Of a DNA stretch of 56,233 nucleotides, positions 44,901 through 52,489 are shown in pieces. Within the stretch, counting starts at the first letter, position 1, and every line of letters starts with the position of its first letter. The notes beneath the pieces are model-generated. The model worked only from the letters and a program-made list of their open reading frames with translations, ran no database searches and was not told the DNA's origin. The position numbers were made by a program, and so were the translations under genes. The stretch is from Deltaproteobacteria bacterium (lineage in GTDB: Bacteria > Desulfobacterota > Syntrophia > Syntrophales > Smithellaceae): assembly GCA_009668925.1 (NCBI GenBank), contig SBEK01000004.1:1-56233 (forward strand), read 5' to 3'.

Positions 44901-45192
44901 CGTCGAAAATGACATACACATAGGAATATCCGAAATCGGAAAAACCGCGGACGGTTTTGACATGCGGCGCGCCCAGAAGGGCGGTGACGATCGGGTAGGT
45001 GACCTGATCTTCGACAATGTCCGGGCTGCGGTCCCACCGGGAATAGACGATGACCTGCGTGTCGCTCAAGTCCGGGATCGCGTCCAGTGCAACGTTCTTT
45101 ATCGACCACCAGCCGGCGATGCAGGCGAAAATCACCACGGCGAAGACGATGAATTTGTTGTTGACGGAAAAATCAATGATGCGGTTAATCAT
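41923..45192 (-). CDS. cusA: CusA-type heavy-metal RND efflux pump
   Basis: Trimeric inner-membrane pump of the HME-RND family, 1089 residues. Twelve membrane helices, N-terminal MINRIIDFSVNNKFIVFAVVIF, the HME mark AIAIGALVDASIVVVEQTHKNLEEW, and the periplasmic porter domains between. Methionine clusters in the porter region (for example SMEEVQ and MLST) are compatible with Cu(I)/Ag(I). The ATG overlaps the cusB stop (ATGA, 45189-45192). No cusC outer-membrane factor is in the window, so another TolC-like protein must serve. Confidence 0.96.
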   Translation of the reverse strand: MINRIIDFSVNNKFIVFAVVIFACIAGWWSIKNVALDAIPDLSDTQVIVYSRWDRSPDIVEDQVTYPIVTALLGAPHVKTVRGFSDFGYSYVYVIFDDDTDIYWARSRVQEYLATVLPNLPPGVRTELGPDATALGWVYQYVLVDETGKRSLAELRTLQDWYMRYWLKSVPGVAEVAPVGGFSKQYQVNVNPNRLQNFGIPIRRVIEAVRDGSKEVGGRLIELGGSEYMVRGRGYANSLQDFENIVLTATDTGTPIRIKDIGQVVHGPDWRRGIVDLDGRGEAVSGIVIMRHGQNALDVIERVKTRIKQLESGLPEGVKVVSIYDRSDLIRRAIDNLKSTIVEVILVVVLIILLFLWHFPSAVIPIITIPVAVLISFIPFRLMGVTANIMSLAGIAIAIGALVDASIVVVEQTHKNLEEWEKEGRRKNSRDVIVAAIKQVAGPSFFALLVIAVAFLPVLTLTSQEGKLFKPLAYTKNLSMIIAAVLAITLDPALRVLLGHRQIFSFRPRWLARPLTAVFSAPIRQEENHPLSRFLTSLYMPVLNACLRHPKAVIAGALVLLAATVPVYRQLGSEYMPPLEEGSILYMPTTVPGISITEAGKLLQITDRIIKQFPEVDRVLGKAGRADTATDPAPLSMLETLITLKPKDQWRERETWYSSWAPQWSKALLRRITPDRISQDDLIREMNEALKFPGLANAWTMPIKGRIEMLSTGLRTPVGIKISGSDLDTIEEIGAKVESALAKVRGTRGVFAEKTGSGYFLDFRWHRDSIQRYGLSMEEVQTIVAGAVGGENVTSTVEGRERYPVNVRYMKDFRSDLGSLSRLLIPVADGSKSVSLSQLADISLAEGPSMIRDEDGLLTGYVYVDIGDRDQNGYIEEASEILRKNVPVPAGFTLLWSGQYEATNRIKDHLLFIIPLTLFFILVLLYLNTRSLIKTFIILLAVPFSAIGALWFLYFLGYNMSTAVWVGLIALLGVDAGTGVFMLLYLDLAYERAQKEGRLASFSDLQEVIRYGAAKRLRPKFMTVAAMMIGLLPIMWSAGAGADVMKRIAAPLIGGILTSFLLELMVYPVVYQFWKGDFVLKKKLPAEVE

Positions 45193-47303
45193 TTGTCTGC
45201 TCCGTCAGGTTCTCCGGGATGATCCATGACCGGATCGGCGTGGCCTTTTGCGGAAGGCTCCGGACCGGGCATTGCGGCATGGTCCCCGGGCTGCATCCCT
45301 TCATGTTTTTCCGGATGCTCCGCCGTGTGCTTTCCGGCTGGTGTCAGGAAACTTTCCGGATTGCTCTCGAACAGCTGTTTGCACTGGTCCGAGCAGAAAT
45401 AATATATCTTTCCCTGATGCAGACTTTCCCGTCGTGCTTTGAGCGCCGTTTCCGGCTTCACCCGCATACCGCACACCGGATCAATTTCCACGGCGGCGGG
45501 GACGCGCGCGTGACGCTCCGGAGAGCGCACCCCGGTCCGTTTTCCGGCGTTTGCGTGGTCATGCTTTTCCGGATGCTCCGCCTTCTGTTTTCCGCCTGGC
45601 GTGAGAAAGCTTTCCGGACTGCCCTCGAAGAGCTGTTTGCATTGATCCGAGCAGAAGTAATAGGTCTTTCCCTGATGCAGACTTTCCCGTTGCACTTTGC
45701 GCGCTACTTCCGGAACCACCCGCATGCCGCATACGGGATCAATTTCCACGGCGGCGAGGACGCCGGCGGCGGACGGCTGCGCAGCGCGCTTTCCGTCGGG
45801 CATTCGTTCCTGCTTCTGGGTGCGCTGTGTCGGGTGCTTGATTACCGGCTCTCCGGAATCCTTTCCGGCATGCCCGGGGCCATGTTTTTCCGGATGCCCG
45901 GCTGAGTGTTTTCCGGCTTGCGTGAGAAACCTTTCCGGATTGCTCCCGAAGCTCTGTCGGCATTCATCCGAACAAAAATAGTATGTCTTTCCCTGATACC
46001 GGCTTTCGCGCCCCGCCTTATGCGCCTTTTTCGGGGCCACGCCCATGCCGCATACGGGATCAATTTCCAGCGCGGCATTGACGCCGGCGGCGGCCAACTC
46101 CAGTTTGCTTTCCGCATCCAGCAGAAAATTGCCCGCCGTCACGATGCGGTCGCCTTCGTCAAGGCCTTGTTCAATTTCCACAAAGCTTCCCAGGCGCCGG
46201 CCCGTCGTGACCCGTCGCGGTTCGAATGATCCCTCGCCGCGCGCGACGAAAACGGTTTTCTTGAGTCCGGTGTCCAGGACGGCATCGGCCGGAATAAAAA
46301 TACCGGGCCCGGCGGTGACGGGCAGTTCCACGTCGACAAACATGTCCGGACGCAGGTGGTATCCGGGATTGCCCGCTTCCAGGCGAACTTTCAGGGTGCG
46401 CGACGCCGGATCGAATTGCGGCAGAATGGCGCTGACTCTGGCCGTCAAATCTTTGCTCTGTCCGGGCAGGGTGATCCGGATGGTCTTGCCGGGCTGGAAA
46501 TAGGAGGCCTCATTTTCATACAGGTCGGCGACGATCCAGATCCGGGAAAGATCGGCAATCGTATAAAAGGGTGTTCCTTTGTCGAATCTCAGACCGGTCG
46601 TAATATTGCGCTTCAGGACAAAACCGGGACCCGGCGCCCGGACCTGAATGTACTCATGCCAATCGCGGCTTTTGGTGATTTGTTCGATCTGCGTATCCGT
46701 CATCCCCAGCGAACTGAGCGCATAGCGGTATTGCTTGGTGGTTCTTTCCGGCCGGGCGAATTGCTGGACTTTTTCGCGATACGTGAGACCGTAGCGTTCC
46801 TGGGTGACAAGGGCATTGAGGTAGGACTGCTGCGTCGTCAGAGAGTTCGGGCTCGCGAAGAGGGCGAGCAATTGATCTTTTTTGACAATGTCGCCGGACG
46901 TATTGCCGTCCATTATTTTGACGATCCAGCCTTCGATGGCGGCGTTCACCTGATAAAGTCTTGTTTCGTCGGGAACGACCCGGCCCGGGACTTTGAGCAG
47001 ATGCGTGCAGGCGGCCTTTTTGACGGTGTCCAGTTTGATGCCCATCAGCTGCTGTTTTGCCGGACTGACCCGGACCGTGCCCGGTCTTTCGTCATCATCC
47101 ATCTCCTGGGGAGACTGATCCTTCGCGACTTCACTCACCTGATGCGTTGTGCTCGGGGCGGCTGGGGTCGCTCCGTCGTCGCGGACAAAATAGCCGGCCG
47201 CGAACGACAGGACGATAACACCGGCGATAGCCGCCAAAGCCAGGAGTTTATGCCGGGCGGATTTGCTGATCGGAATTCGTGAAAAAGACTTTTGCGCAGA
47301 CAT
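45189..47303 (-). CDS. cusB: CusB-type periplasmic adaptor with three C-terminal YHS domains
   Basis: 704 residues. N-terminal membrane anchor (HKLLALAAIAGVIVLSFAAGYFV), then the CusB adaptor core to about residue 405 (VPGRVVPDETR, SPNSLTTQQSYLNAL, RIWIVADLYENEASYF). After this come three YHS/TRASH domains at about 414-463, 520-569 and 607-656, each with DPVCGM and YFCSDxC, separated by His-rich linkers (EHPEKH, GHAGKD). Typical CusB is near 400 residues. YHS domains bind heavy metals, so this adaptor could carry several Cu ions. Domains 2 and 3 are almost identical, indicating recent duplication. Copy F of the repeated promoter element lies upstream. Confidence 0.94.
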   Translation of the reverse strand: MSAQKSFSRIPISKSARHKLLALAAIAGVIVLSFAAGYFVRDDGATPAAPSTTHQVSEVAKDQSPQEMDDDERPGTVRVSPAKQQLMGIKLDTVKKAACTHLLKVPGRVVPDETRLYQVNAAIEGWIVKIMDGNTSGDIVKKDQLLALFASPNSLTTQQSYLNALVTQERYGLTYREKVQQFARPERTTKQYRYALSSLGMTDTQIEQITKSRDWHEYIQVRAPGPGFVLKRNITTGLRFDKGTPFYTIADLSRIWIVADLYENEASYFQPGKTIRITLPGQSKDLTARVSAILPQFDPASRTLKVRLEAGNPGYHLRPDMFVDVELPVTAGPGIFIPADAVLDTGLKKTVFVARGEGSFEPRRVTTGRRLGSFVEIEQGLDEGDRIVTAGNFLLDAESKLELAAAGVNAALEIDPVCGMGVAPKKAHKAGRESRYQGKTYYFCSDECRQSFGSNPERFLTQAGKHSAGHPEKHGPGHAGKDSGEPVIKHPTQRTQKQERMPDGKRAAQPSAAGVLAAVEIDPVCGMRVVPEVARKVQRESLHQGKTYYFCSDQCKQLFEGSPESFLTPGGKQKAEHPEKHDHANAGKRTGVRSPERHARVPAAVEIDPVCGMRVKPETALKARRESLHQGKIYYFCSDQCKQLFESNPESFLTPAGKHTAEHPEKHEGMQPGDHAAMPGPEPSAKGHADPVMDHPGEPDGADK

Positions 47304-47439
47304 ACAATACCTTTCATCGTTTGACGGCAGGAGATGTGTTTATGGGTGATTTCAATAGCTTGCTTTCGCTACGAAAAACCACGCTGAGCCGGTTAACTGC
47401 TCAAATTTTATGTCATACTAAAGTTTAATCGGACGGCAG

Positions 47440-47484
47440 GCAACCCTAGATAAGTGTTAGGGGATTGGTAGGCCAAACCTGACA
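47440..47484 (-). promoter_or_regulatory. Repeated promoter element, copy F (before cusBA)
   Basis: On the minus strand TGTCAG (47479-47484), 7 bases, CTACCA (47466-47471), 21 bases, GTTGC (47440-47444), with CCT at the same internal position as copy B. CusB starts at 47303. Confidence 0.5.
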
Positions 47485-47497
47485 ATAAACCGGGCTT

Positions 47498-47529
47498 CCG
47501 GTGTTGTCGCCGGATGGCGATAACACCGG
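47498..47529. terminator. Hairpin downstream of the YtkA-like gene
   Basis: CCGGTGTTGTCGCC (47498-47511) pairs with GGCGATAACACCGG (47516-47529), 14 bp with one G-T pair and a 4-base loop. No T-tract, so terminator activity is only suggested by position. Confidence 0.5.
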
Positions 47530-47548
47530 CTACGGCGGCACAGAGAGT

Positions 47549-47947
47549 TTACTGAACATCGATATTGAACTTAATGGTCCGCGTTTTTCCGGCCGCGGGT
47601 ATTTTTATGGCAATCACCCAGGGACCCGTCATGATGAAATTCAGGGAGACGCGATAATAATCTTTATAAGGTTTGGCCCCGATCGTGTAATTCATCGGCG
47701 CCATCCGGGGCATCGGCAGCATATAATAGTTGACGGCCGGCTGTAGCCCCGGAAGAAGTTGTCCCCGGGCGTCGCTGATCCGCACCTCCATCTCATTGTC
47801 GCCGACGATCGGAGGATTTCTGTCCAGTTTGATTTCCACGATATAATCAGCGGATCTTTTTTGCAGCGAAAGTTCCTTCGCGAAGACGGCGCCGGGCGCC
47901 GAGAGGATCAGGAAGTAAAGCACAAAGCCGATCACCGTTCTTTTCAT
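47549..47947 (-). CDS. YtkA/FixH-like secreted protein with Met-rich loop
   Basis: 132 residues: signal peptide (MKRTVIGFVLYFLILSAPGAVFA) and an Ig-like domain resembling the YtkA family (PIVGDNEMEVRISDARGQLL; GPWVIAIKIPAAG). The loop NYYMLPMPRMAPMNY carries four methionines and could bind Cu(I); similar proteins occur in efflux operons. Separated from cusB by 245 bases holding copy F and a hairpin, so probably its own unit. I see no clear promoter or strong ribosome-binding site upstream. Confidence 0.75.
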   Translation of the reverse strand: MKRTVIGFVLYFLILSAPGAVFAKELSLQKRSADYIVEIKLDRNPPIVGDNEMEVRISDARGQLLPGLQPAVNYYMLPMPRMAPMNYTIGAKPYKDYYRVSLNFIMTGPWVIAIKIPAAGKTRTIKFNIDVQ

Positions 47948-48140
47948 CAGACAGTTGATAAGTCACCTCTCCATTCCACGTGAGCTAAGCCTGCGGATTC
48001 TTCAGCCCGCGGCCCGTCGCCGGCTTTCAAATTCCATCTAAGATACGTTCGCCGATCATTGCCGTCAAGAGATCCGTTAAATTTTTGCGGCGCATCCAGA
48101 CGCGATCGATTTTCTGGCGGACCGGCCCGCGCAATCGGGC

Positions 48141-48169
48141 TTGACACGCCGTGTGGATTTTCGTTAAAT
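48141..48169 (+). promoter_or_regulatory. Predicted sigma70 promoter of cdaA
   Basis: TTGACA (48141-48146), 17-base spacer, TTAAAT (48164-48169). It would start transcription near 48176, which argues against the ATG at 48168 as the start codon. Confidence 0.55.
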
Positions 48170-48215
48170 GATCGCCGACACAGTCTTGATAAAAAAACGG
48201 AAAGCAGCCGGCTCT

Positions 48216-49667
48216 ATGGTTATAGTCAATTCGGTCGCCCAGGTGATCACCGGTGTTCGCATTCAGGATGTTCTGGATGTGGCAATCATCGCCGGGATGA
48301 TTTTTGCGCTTTTAATGTGGTTTAAAACCCGGGCGTCGCGATTTGTTCTCTTCGGTGTTTTGCTTCTGGGGGGCGTGTACCTGGCGGCCCGGTTCTTTCA
48401 GCTCTATCTGACGCTGATGGTTCTCCAGGGGTTTTTCGCCATTTTGCTCTTCGTGCTGGTGGTCATCTTTCAGGAAGACCTGCGCGGCTTTTTTGAGCGC
48501 CTCGCGATGCTCGGCAACCTCCGCAAGGAAGCGCAGCCGCTCACGGCTCTGGAAAAGGCCGCCAACATCATTGCCGAGACGGCGGGGGATCTGGCCAAGA
48601 AACGCATCGGCGCTTTGATCGTGATCCAGGGCAAGGATCCGCTGGACCGTCATTTGACCGGCGGCATCACGCTCCAAGGCGAGATCAGCGAACCGCTTCT
48701 GGCCAGTATTTTCGATCCTCATTCCCAGGGCCATGACGGCGCGGTCGTCATCAAGGATGACCGCATTATGATGTTCGGCTGTCATCTGCCCTTATCAGTC
48801 AACATCGCGAGGTACGAACCTATCGGTTTGCGCCATACGGCGGCCCTGGGATTGACCGAGCGCTCGGACGCCGTGTGCGTTGTCGTATCCGAAGAGCGGG
48901 GAACCATTTCCGTCGCCGAAGGAGGAAAGCTGACGGTGATTCCCGGCGCCTCGGCGCTTTACGAAGTCCTGAAAAAACACTATGCGCAATACCGGTCCGC
49001 GCCTTCCAAAAGGCCGGTCTGGGCCTGGCTGCGGGCGAATACCAAAGAAAAAATCATTGCCATCGGACTGGCCTGTATTTTGTGGGCGGCTTTCGGATAC
49101 CAGCGGGACATGGTGCGCCGTGATTTTATCATCCCCGTCGAGTATAAGAATATTCCGCACAACTGGCAGATCGACGAACCGCAACTCGCGGAAGCCAGGG
49201 TGATCCTGCAGGGGCCGGAGCAGGCTTTCCGGCTGCTCAATGAAAGGGCGCTCCGACTCTCGCTGGATCTGGCGCCGATTGCCGATAAGAAGCGTGAATT
49301 CACGTTGACGAGGGAAATGGTCAATGCCCCGTCCAATTTGACGGTTGCCGAGATCAATCCCGTGAAAGTCCGTGTGTATGCCTCCCGGCTTGTCCCCGCG
49401 ACGCTGGCGGTGCATGTTGTCACCCGCAACGCGCTGCCCGGCGATCTGATCGTGCAGAGAATCAGTGTTCAACCGGCGTCCGTCCGCGCGCTGATTCATC
49501 CCCGAATCAGGCCCGAAGAGGTTCGTCTGGAAACGGAGCCTCTGGATTTGCAGACGATATCGTCCTCGACCACGAAGGCGCTGGCCGTTTCCGGGGCAGC
49601 CGGTGTTCAGTTTCCGGACGGGAAAACGCCGCAGGTTTTGGTGAACATTCGCGTCAAAAAGAAATAG
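48216..49667 (+). CDS. cdaA: Diadenylate cyclase CdaA fused to YbbR domains
   Basis: Makes the second messenger c-di-AMP from two ATP. About 483 residues: three N-terminal membrane helices, then a DAC domain with FDPHSQGHDGAVVI (DGA motif) and RHTAALGLTE (the RHR position reads RHT), then one more helix (IIAIGLACILWAAFGYQ) and two YbbR repeats (about 320-480). In Firmicutes CdaA and its regulator CdaR/YbbR are separate proteins; here they are one chain. Start chosen at ATG 48216 because the predicted promoter overlaps ATG 48168. CorA follows by 4 bases. Confidence 0.92.
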   Translation: MVIVNSVAQVITGVRIQDVLDVAIIAGMIFALLMWFKTRASRFVLFGVLLLGGVYLAARFFQLYLTLMVLQGFFAILLFVLVVIFQEDLRGFFERLAMLGNLRKEAQPLTALEKAANIIAETAGDLAKKRIGALIVIQGKDPLDRHLTGGITLQGEISEPLLASIFDPHSQGHDGAVVIKDDRIMMFGCHLPLSVNIARYEPIGLRHTAALGLTERSDAVCVVVSEERGTISVAEGGKLTVIPGASALYEVLKKHYAQYRSAPSKRPVWAWLRANTKEKIIAIGLACILWAAFGYQRDMVRRDFIIPVEYKNIPHNWQIDEPQLAEARVILQGPEQAFRLLNERALRLSLDLAPIADKKREFTLTREMVNAPSNLTVAEINPVKVRVYASRLVPATLAVHVVTRNALPGDLIVQRISVQPASVRALIHPRIRPEEVRLETEPLDLQTISSSTTKALAVSGAAGVQFPDGKTPQVLVNIRVKKK

Positions 49668-49671
49668 GAGA

Positions 49672-50739
49672 ATGCCGGTGGAGTCCACTTTAAAAAAACG
49701 TTCAAAAAAAGCCGGGCTGAGCCCCGGGGCTCTGGTCCATGTGGGCGATGCCTACACGGATCGATCCAGAATCACCCTGACCCGTTATGATGAAGCCGCT
49801 CTGCTGGAGAAGGAAGACTGTTCCATCGAGGTACTGATGAAGGAAAAGAATGAGCCGGGTAATCTCTGGGTCAATGTTGACGGATTGCAGGATGTGGATC
49901 TGCTCGGAGAGATCGGCGGACTTTTTGGTCTGCACCCGCTGATTGTAGAGGATATTCTCAACACCGATCAGCGGCCCAAAGCCGAAGATTTCGGCCCTTA
50001 CATCTTTATCGTTATAAAGGATATCCATGACCATGCCGACCGGGAGCTGCACGCAAGGCAGGTCAGCATCATCCTGGGCAAGAACTTCGTCCTGTCCTTT
50101 CAGGAAAAAGAAAATGATCTTTTTCATCCCATCCGCGACAGGCTTCGCGCCGGGAAGGGAATCATCCGTACAACCGGAGCCGATTATCTCGCGCATCATC
50201 TGATGGACACTATCGTCGATCATTACTTCGTCGTGCTGGAGGATATCGAGGAAAAGATCGAACAACTGGAGGATGACCTTGTCCGGCAAACCACGCCGGT
50301 CAAACTCCAGGCGATCCATCAACTGAAAAAAGAGCTCATTATCCTGCGCAAGTCGCTGTGGCCGCTTCGGGAAGCGATCGGCCTGCTTCAGCGGTCGGAT
50401 TCTCCCCTGATTGCCGATTCCGATCTCGTATACTTCAAGGATATTCACGACCATATCATTGCCGTCGTCGACACGGTCGACACCTTCCGCGATATGCTGG
50501 CGGGGATGCTGGACATTTATCTGTCCGCCGCCAGCATGAAAATGAATCAGGTCATGAAAGTTCTGACGATTATCGCGACCATATTCATGCCCCTGACATT
50601 TCTGGCCGGGGTCTACGGCATGAATTTCGAGAACATGCCGGAGCTCGGGTGGCCCTGGGCGTATTTCGCGTTGTGGGGGGTGATGCTGGCTATTGCGGCC
50701 TTCATGCTTATTTTATTCCGCAGGAAGAAGTGGATTTAA
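49672..50739 (+). CDS. corA: CorA-type magnesium/cobalt transporter
   Basis: 355-residue divalent-cation channel. Large cytoplasmic N-terminal domain (HPLIVEDILNTDQRPKAEDFGPYIFIVIK), long coiled helix and two C-terminal membrane helices with the selectivity motif YGMNF between (VLTIIATIFMPLTFLAGVYGMNFENMPE). Basic C-terminus RRKKWI. Starts 4 bases after cdaA, so the two are co-transcribed; c-di-AMP control of ion transport is known elsewhere, making the pairing suggestive. Confidence 0.96.
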   Translation: MPVESTLKKRSKKAGLSPGALVHVGDAYTDRSRITLTRYDEAALLEKEDCSIEVLMKEKNEPGNLWVNVDGLQDVDLLGEIGGLFGLHPLIVEDILNTDQRPKAEDFGPYIFIVIKDIHDHADRELHARQVSIILGKNFVLSFQEKENDLFHPIRDRLRAGKGIIRTTGADYLAHHLMDTIVDHYFVVLEDIEEKIEQLEDDLVRQTTPVKLQAIHQLKKELIILRKSLWPLREAIGLLQRSDSPLIADSDLVYFKDIHDHIIAVVDTVDTFRDMLAGMLDIYLSAASMKMNQVMKVLTIIATIFMPLTFLAGVYGMNFENMPELGWPWAYFALWGVMLAIAAFMLILFRRKKWI

Positions 50740-50755
50740 CGAAGCAGCAAAAATA

Positions 50756-50783
50756 TTGCATTAACGTTTAAAATATGTACAAT
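50756..50783 (+). promoter_or_regulatory. Predicted sigma70 promoter of the ferritin-like gene
   Basis: TTGCAT (50756-50761), 16-base spacer, TACAAT (50778-50783), 37 bases before ATG 50821. Confidence 0.55.
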
Positions 50784-50820
50784 CTGATCTCAACAATTTA
50801 AGAATTCAGGAGGCATTGAT

Positions 50821-51300
50821 ATGCAGGTATTTGCAGCAAGTGACATCGTCCAGGTCGCCGTCAGAATAGAAGAAAACGGAATCATCTTTTACAAATTCGC
50901 CGAACAGTTAGCCAAACAGGAAGAAGCCAAAAAACTCTTTGCTTTTTTGGCCGACGCCGAAGCCGGACATAAACGCACGTTTGAAAAGTTTTTCGCGGCT
51001 GTCGATAAATATACGCCCGCCGAGCAGTATGCGGGCGAATACAGCGCCTATCTTCGGAATTATGTGGACAACAACATTATCTTTACGAAGGACGTGATGG
51101 ACAAACAGCTCGCGGGCGTGAAAGACACGGCAGCCGCATTTGATTTCGCCATGCAGCGCGAACTCGATTCCATTTTGTACTATCACGAAATCAAGAACCT
51201 GGTTCCGGCGGCCGAGCATGAGGCGATTGAAAAGATCATCGCGGAGGAGCGAAAGCATTACGCGCTTTTGTGCGATATGAAAAAACGCTTTACAAAATAA
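50821..51300 (+). CDS. Rubrerythrin/ferritin-like di-iron protein
   Basis: 159-residue four-helix protein. The two ExxH-type iron motifs are visible: DAEAGHKRTFEKF and AEERKHYALL, with further Glu in RIEENGIIFYKF and QRELDSILYYHEIK. It lacks the C-terminal rubredoxin domain of classical rubrerythrin, so it is the short type associated with peroxide defence in anaerobes. AGGAGG precedes ATG 50821. Single-gene unit with its own terminator. Confidence 0.9.
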   Translation: MQVFAASDIVQVAVRIEENGIIFYKFAEQLAKQEEAKKLFAFLADAEAGHKRTFEKFFAAVDKYTPAEQYAGEYSAYLRNYVDNNIIFTKDVMDKQLAGVKDTAAAFDFAMQRELDSILYYHEIKNLVPAAEHEAIEKIIAEERKHYALLCDMKKRFTK

Positions 51301-51320
51301 GAAGGGCGTTGCCCCGACTG

Positions 51321-51352
51321 CAAAAGCCGCCCTGGGGCGGCTTTTGCGTTTT
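51321..51352 (+). terminator. Rho-independent terminator after the ferritin-like gene
   Basis: Perfect 11-bp stem CAAAAGCCGCC with GGCGGCTTTTG, 4-base loop, then CGTTTTT. The remaining gap to 51484 holds nothing recognised. Confidence 0.85.
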
Positions 51353-51483
51353 TGAGTGAGAGGCTCGGCGCTTCTCCGGCCCGCCCCGGCGGCAAGCGGG
51401 GTCGATCCGGCAAAACATCGTCCATTCCAAAAACCGGCATCAACGGCGGAGCCTGTTTCGCCGCTTTGGCGGTCATTCCGACA

Positions 51484-51528
51484 TAGTAGTTTGTTACTAC
51501 CAATATCCTCCAACTTAACCCGTATTGT
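51484..51528 (+). promoter_or_regulatory. Repeated promoter element, copy G (before rpoH)
   Basis: TAGTAG (51484-51489), 7 bases, CTACCA (51497-51502), 21 bases, ATTGT (51524-51528). CCT and AACCC inside the 21 bases align exactly with copy B. RpoH starts 92 bases further. Confidence 0.68.
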
Positions 51529-51619
51529 TTACTTTCTTTCTTCGGCTTAGAGTGCCCAAAACGGCTCAGAAAAATATGGCCGTCGGATTTCTGATCATCA
51601 ATTTACGGAGGGTTCGACC

Positions 51620-52456
51620 ATGAAACTACCTATCGCCGCCGGCAATCTTGACGTATATATGACCGAGATCAACCGTTTCCCATTGCTTTCGCCCCAGGAC
51701 GAATTCAAGCTGTCCGTCCGTCTCAAGAAATATTATGACATGGATGCCGCGGAAAAGCTGATCGTTTCCAACCTGCGCTTTGTCGTCAAAATCGCCCACG
51801 AGTACCGCAATTACGGGTATAAGCTGGCCGATCTGATCCAGGAAGGAAATATCGGGCTGATCCACGCCGTCAAGAAATTCGATCCGTACAAAGGCTACCG
51901 CCTGATCTCCTACGCAGTCTGGTGGATCCGCGCTTATATTCAGAATTATCTGATCAAGTCGTGGAGCCTCGTCAAAATCGGCACGACTCAGGCGCAGAGA
52001 AAACTGTTTTTCAAGCTAAGCCAGGCGAGAAATAAACTGGAGCGGCTCTCCAGAAGAAATCCCGAATTCAGCGAAATCGCCGAATCTCTGGGCGTTAAGG
52101 GCTCCGAGGTCTGCGAGATGGATATGCGGATGGGGACGCGCGACCTGTCCCTCAACGAAATTATCGGCGACGACGGCGACACCCCGCATCTTGATTTTCT
52201 CGTCCATGACGGGGATGATCAGGAAACCTCGCTCATCAAGGAGGAGGAAAAAACCCTCGTGAAACGGGATATTGCCGGCATCCTCGCTACTCTGAGCGAA
52301 AGAGAGAGCTTTATCATCCGGAACCGGGTGATGGCGGATGAGCCGCTGACCCTGCAGGAGATCGGCGATAAATACAAGATAACCCGCGAACGCATCCGTC
52401 AGATCGAAAAGAAGGCGCTGCAAAAGGTGCAGCTGGCGCTGCCGTGTTTGAACTGA
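51620..52456 (+). CDS. rpoH: RNA polymerase sigma factor RpoH (sigma32)
   Basis: Alternative sigma factor for heat-shock genes, 278 residues. Region 2 (AEKLIVSNLRFVVKIAHEYRNYGYKLADLIQEGNIGLIHAVKKFDPYKGYRLISYAVWWIRAYIQ) and region 4 (LTLQEIGDKYKITRERIRQIEKKAL) are complete. The stretch QRKLFFKL matches the RpoH box that separates RpoH from RpoD/RpoS. GGAGGG lies seven bases before ATG 51620. Its upstream region carries copy G of the repeated promoter element. Confidence 0.93.
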   Translation: MKLPIAAGNLDVYMTEINRFPLLSPQDEFKLSVRLKKYYDMDAAEKLIVSNLRFVVKIAHEYRNYGYKLADLIQEGNIGLIHAVKKFDPYKGYRLISYAVWWIRAYIQNYLIKSWSLVKIGTTQAQRKLFFKLSQARNKLERLSRRNPEFSEIAESLGVKGSEVCEMDMRMGTRDLSLNEIIGDDGDTPHLDFLVHDGDDQETSLIKEEEKTLVKRDIAGILATLSERESFIIRNRVMADEPLTLQEIGDKYKITRERIRQIEKKALQKVQLALPCLN

Positions 52457-52489
52457 GTTCCCACAGCGGGAGCGATGCATCCGGCGATG

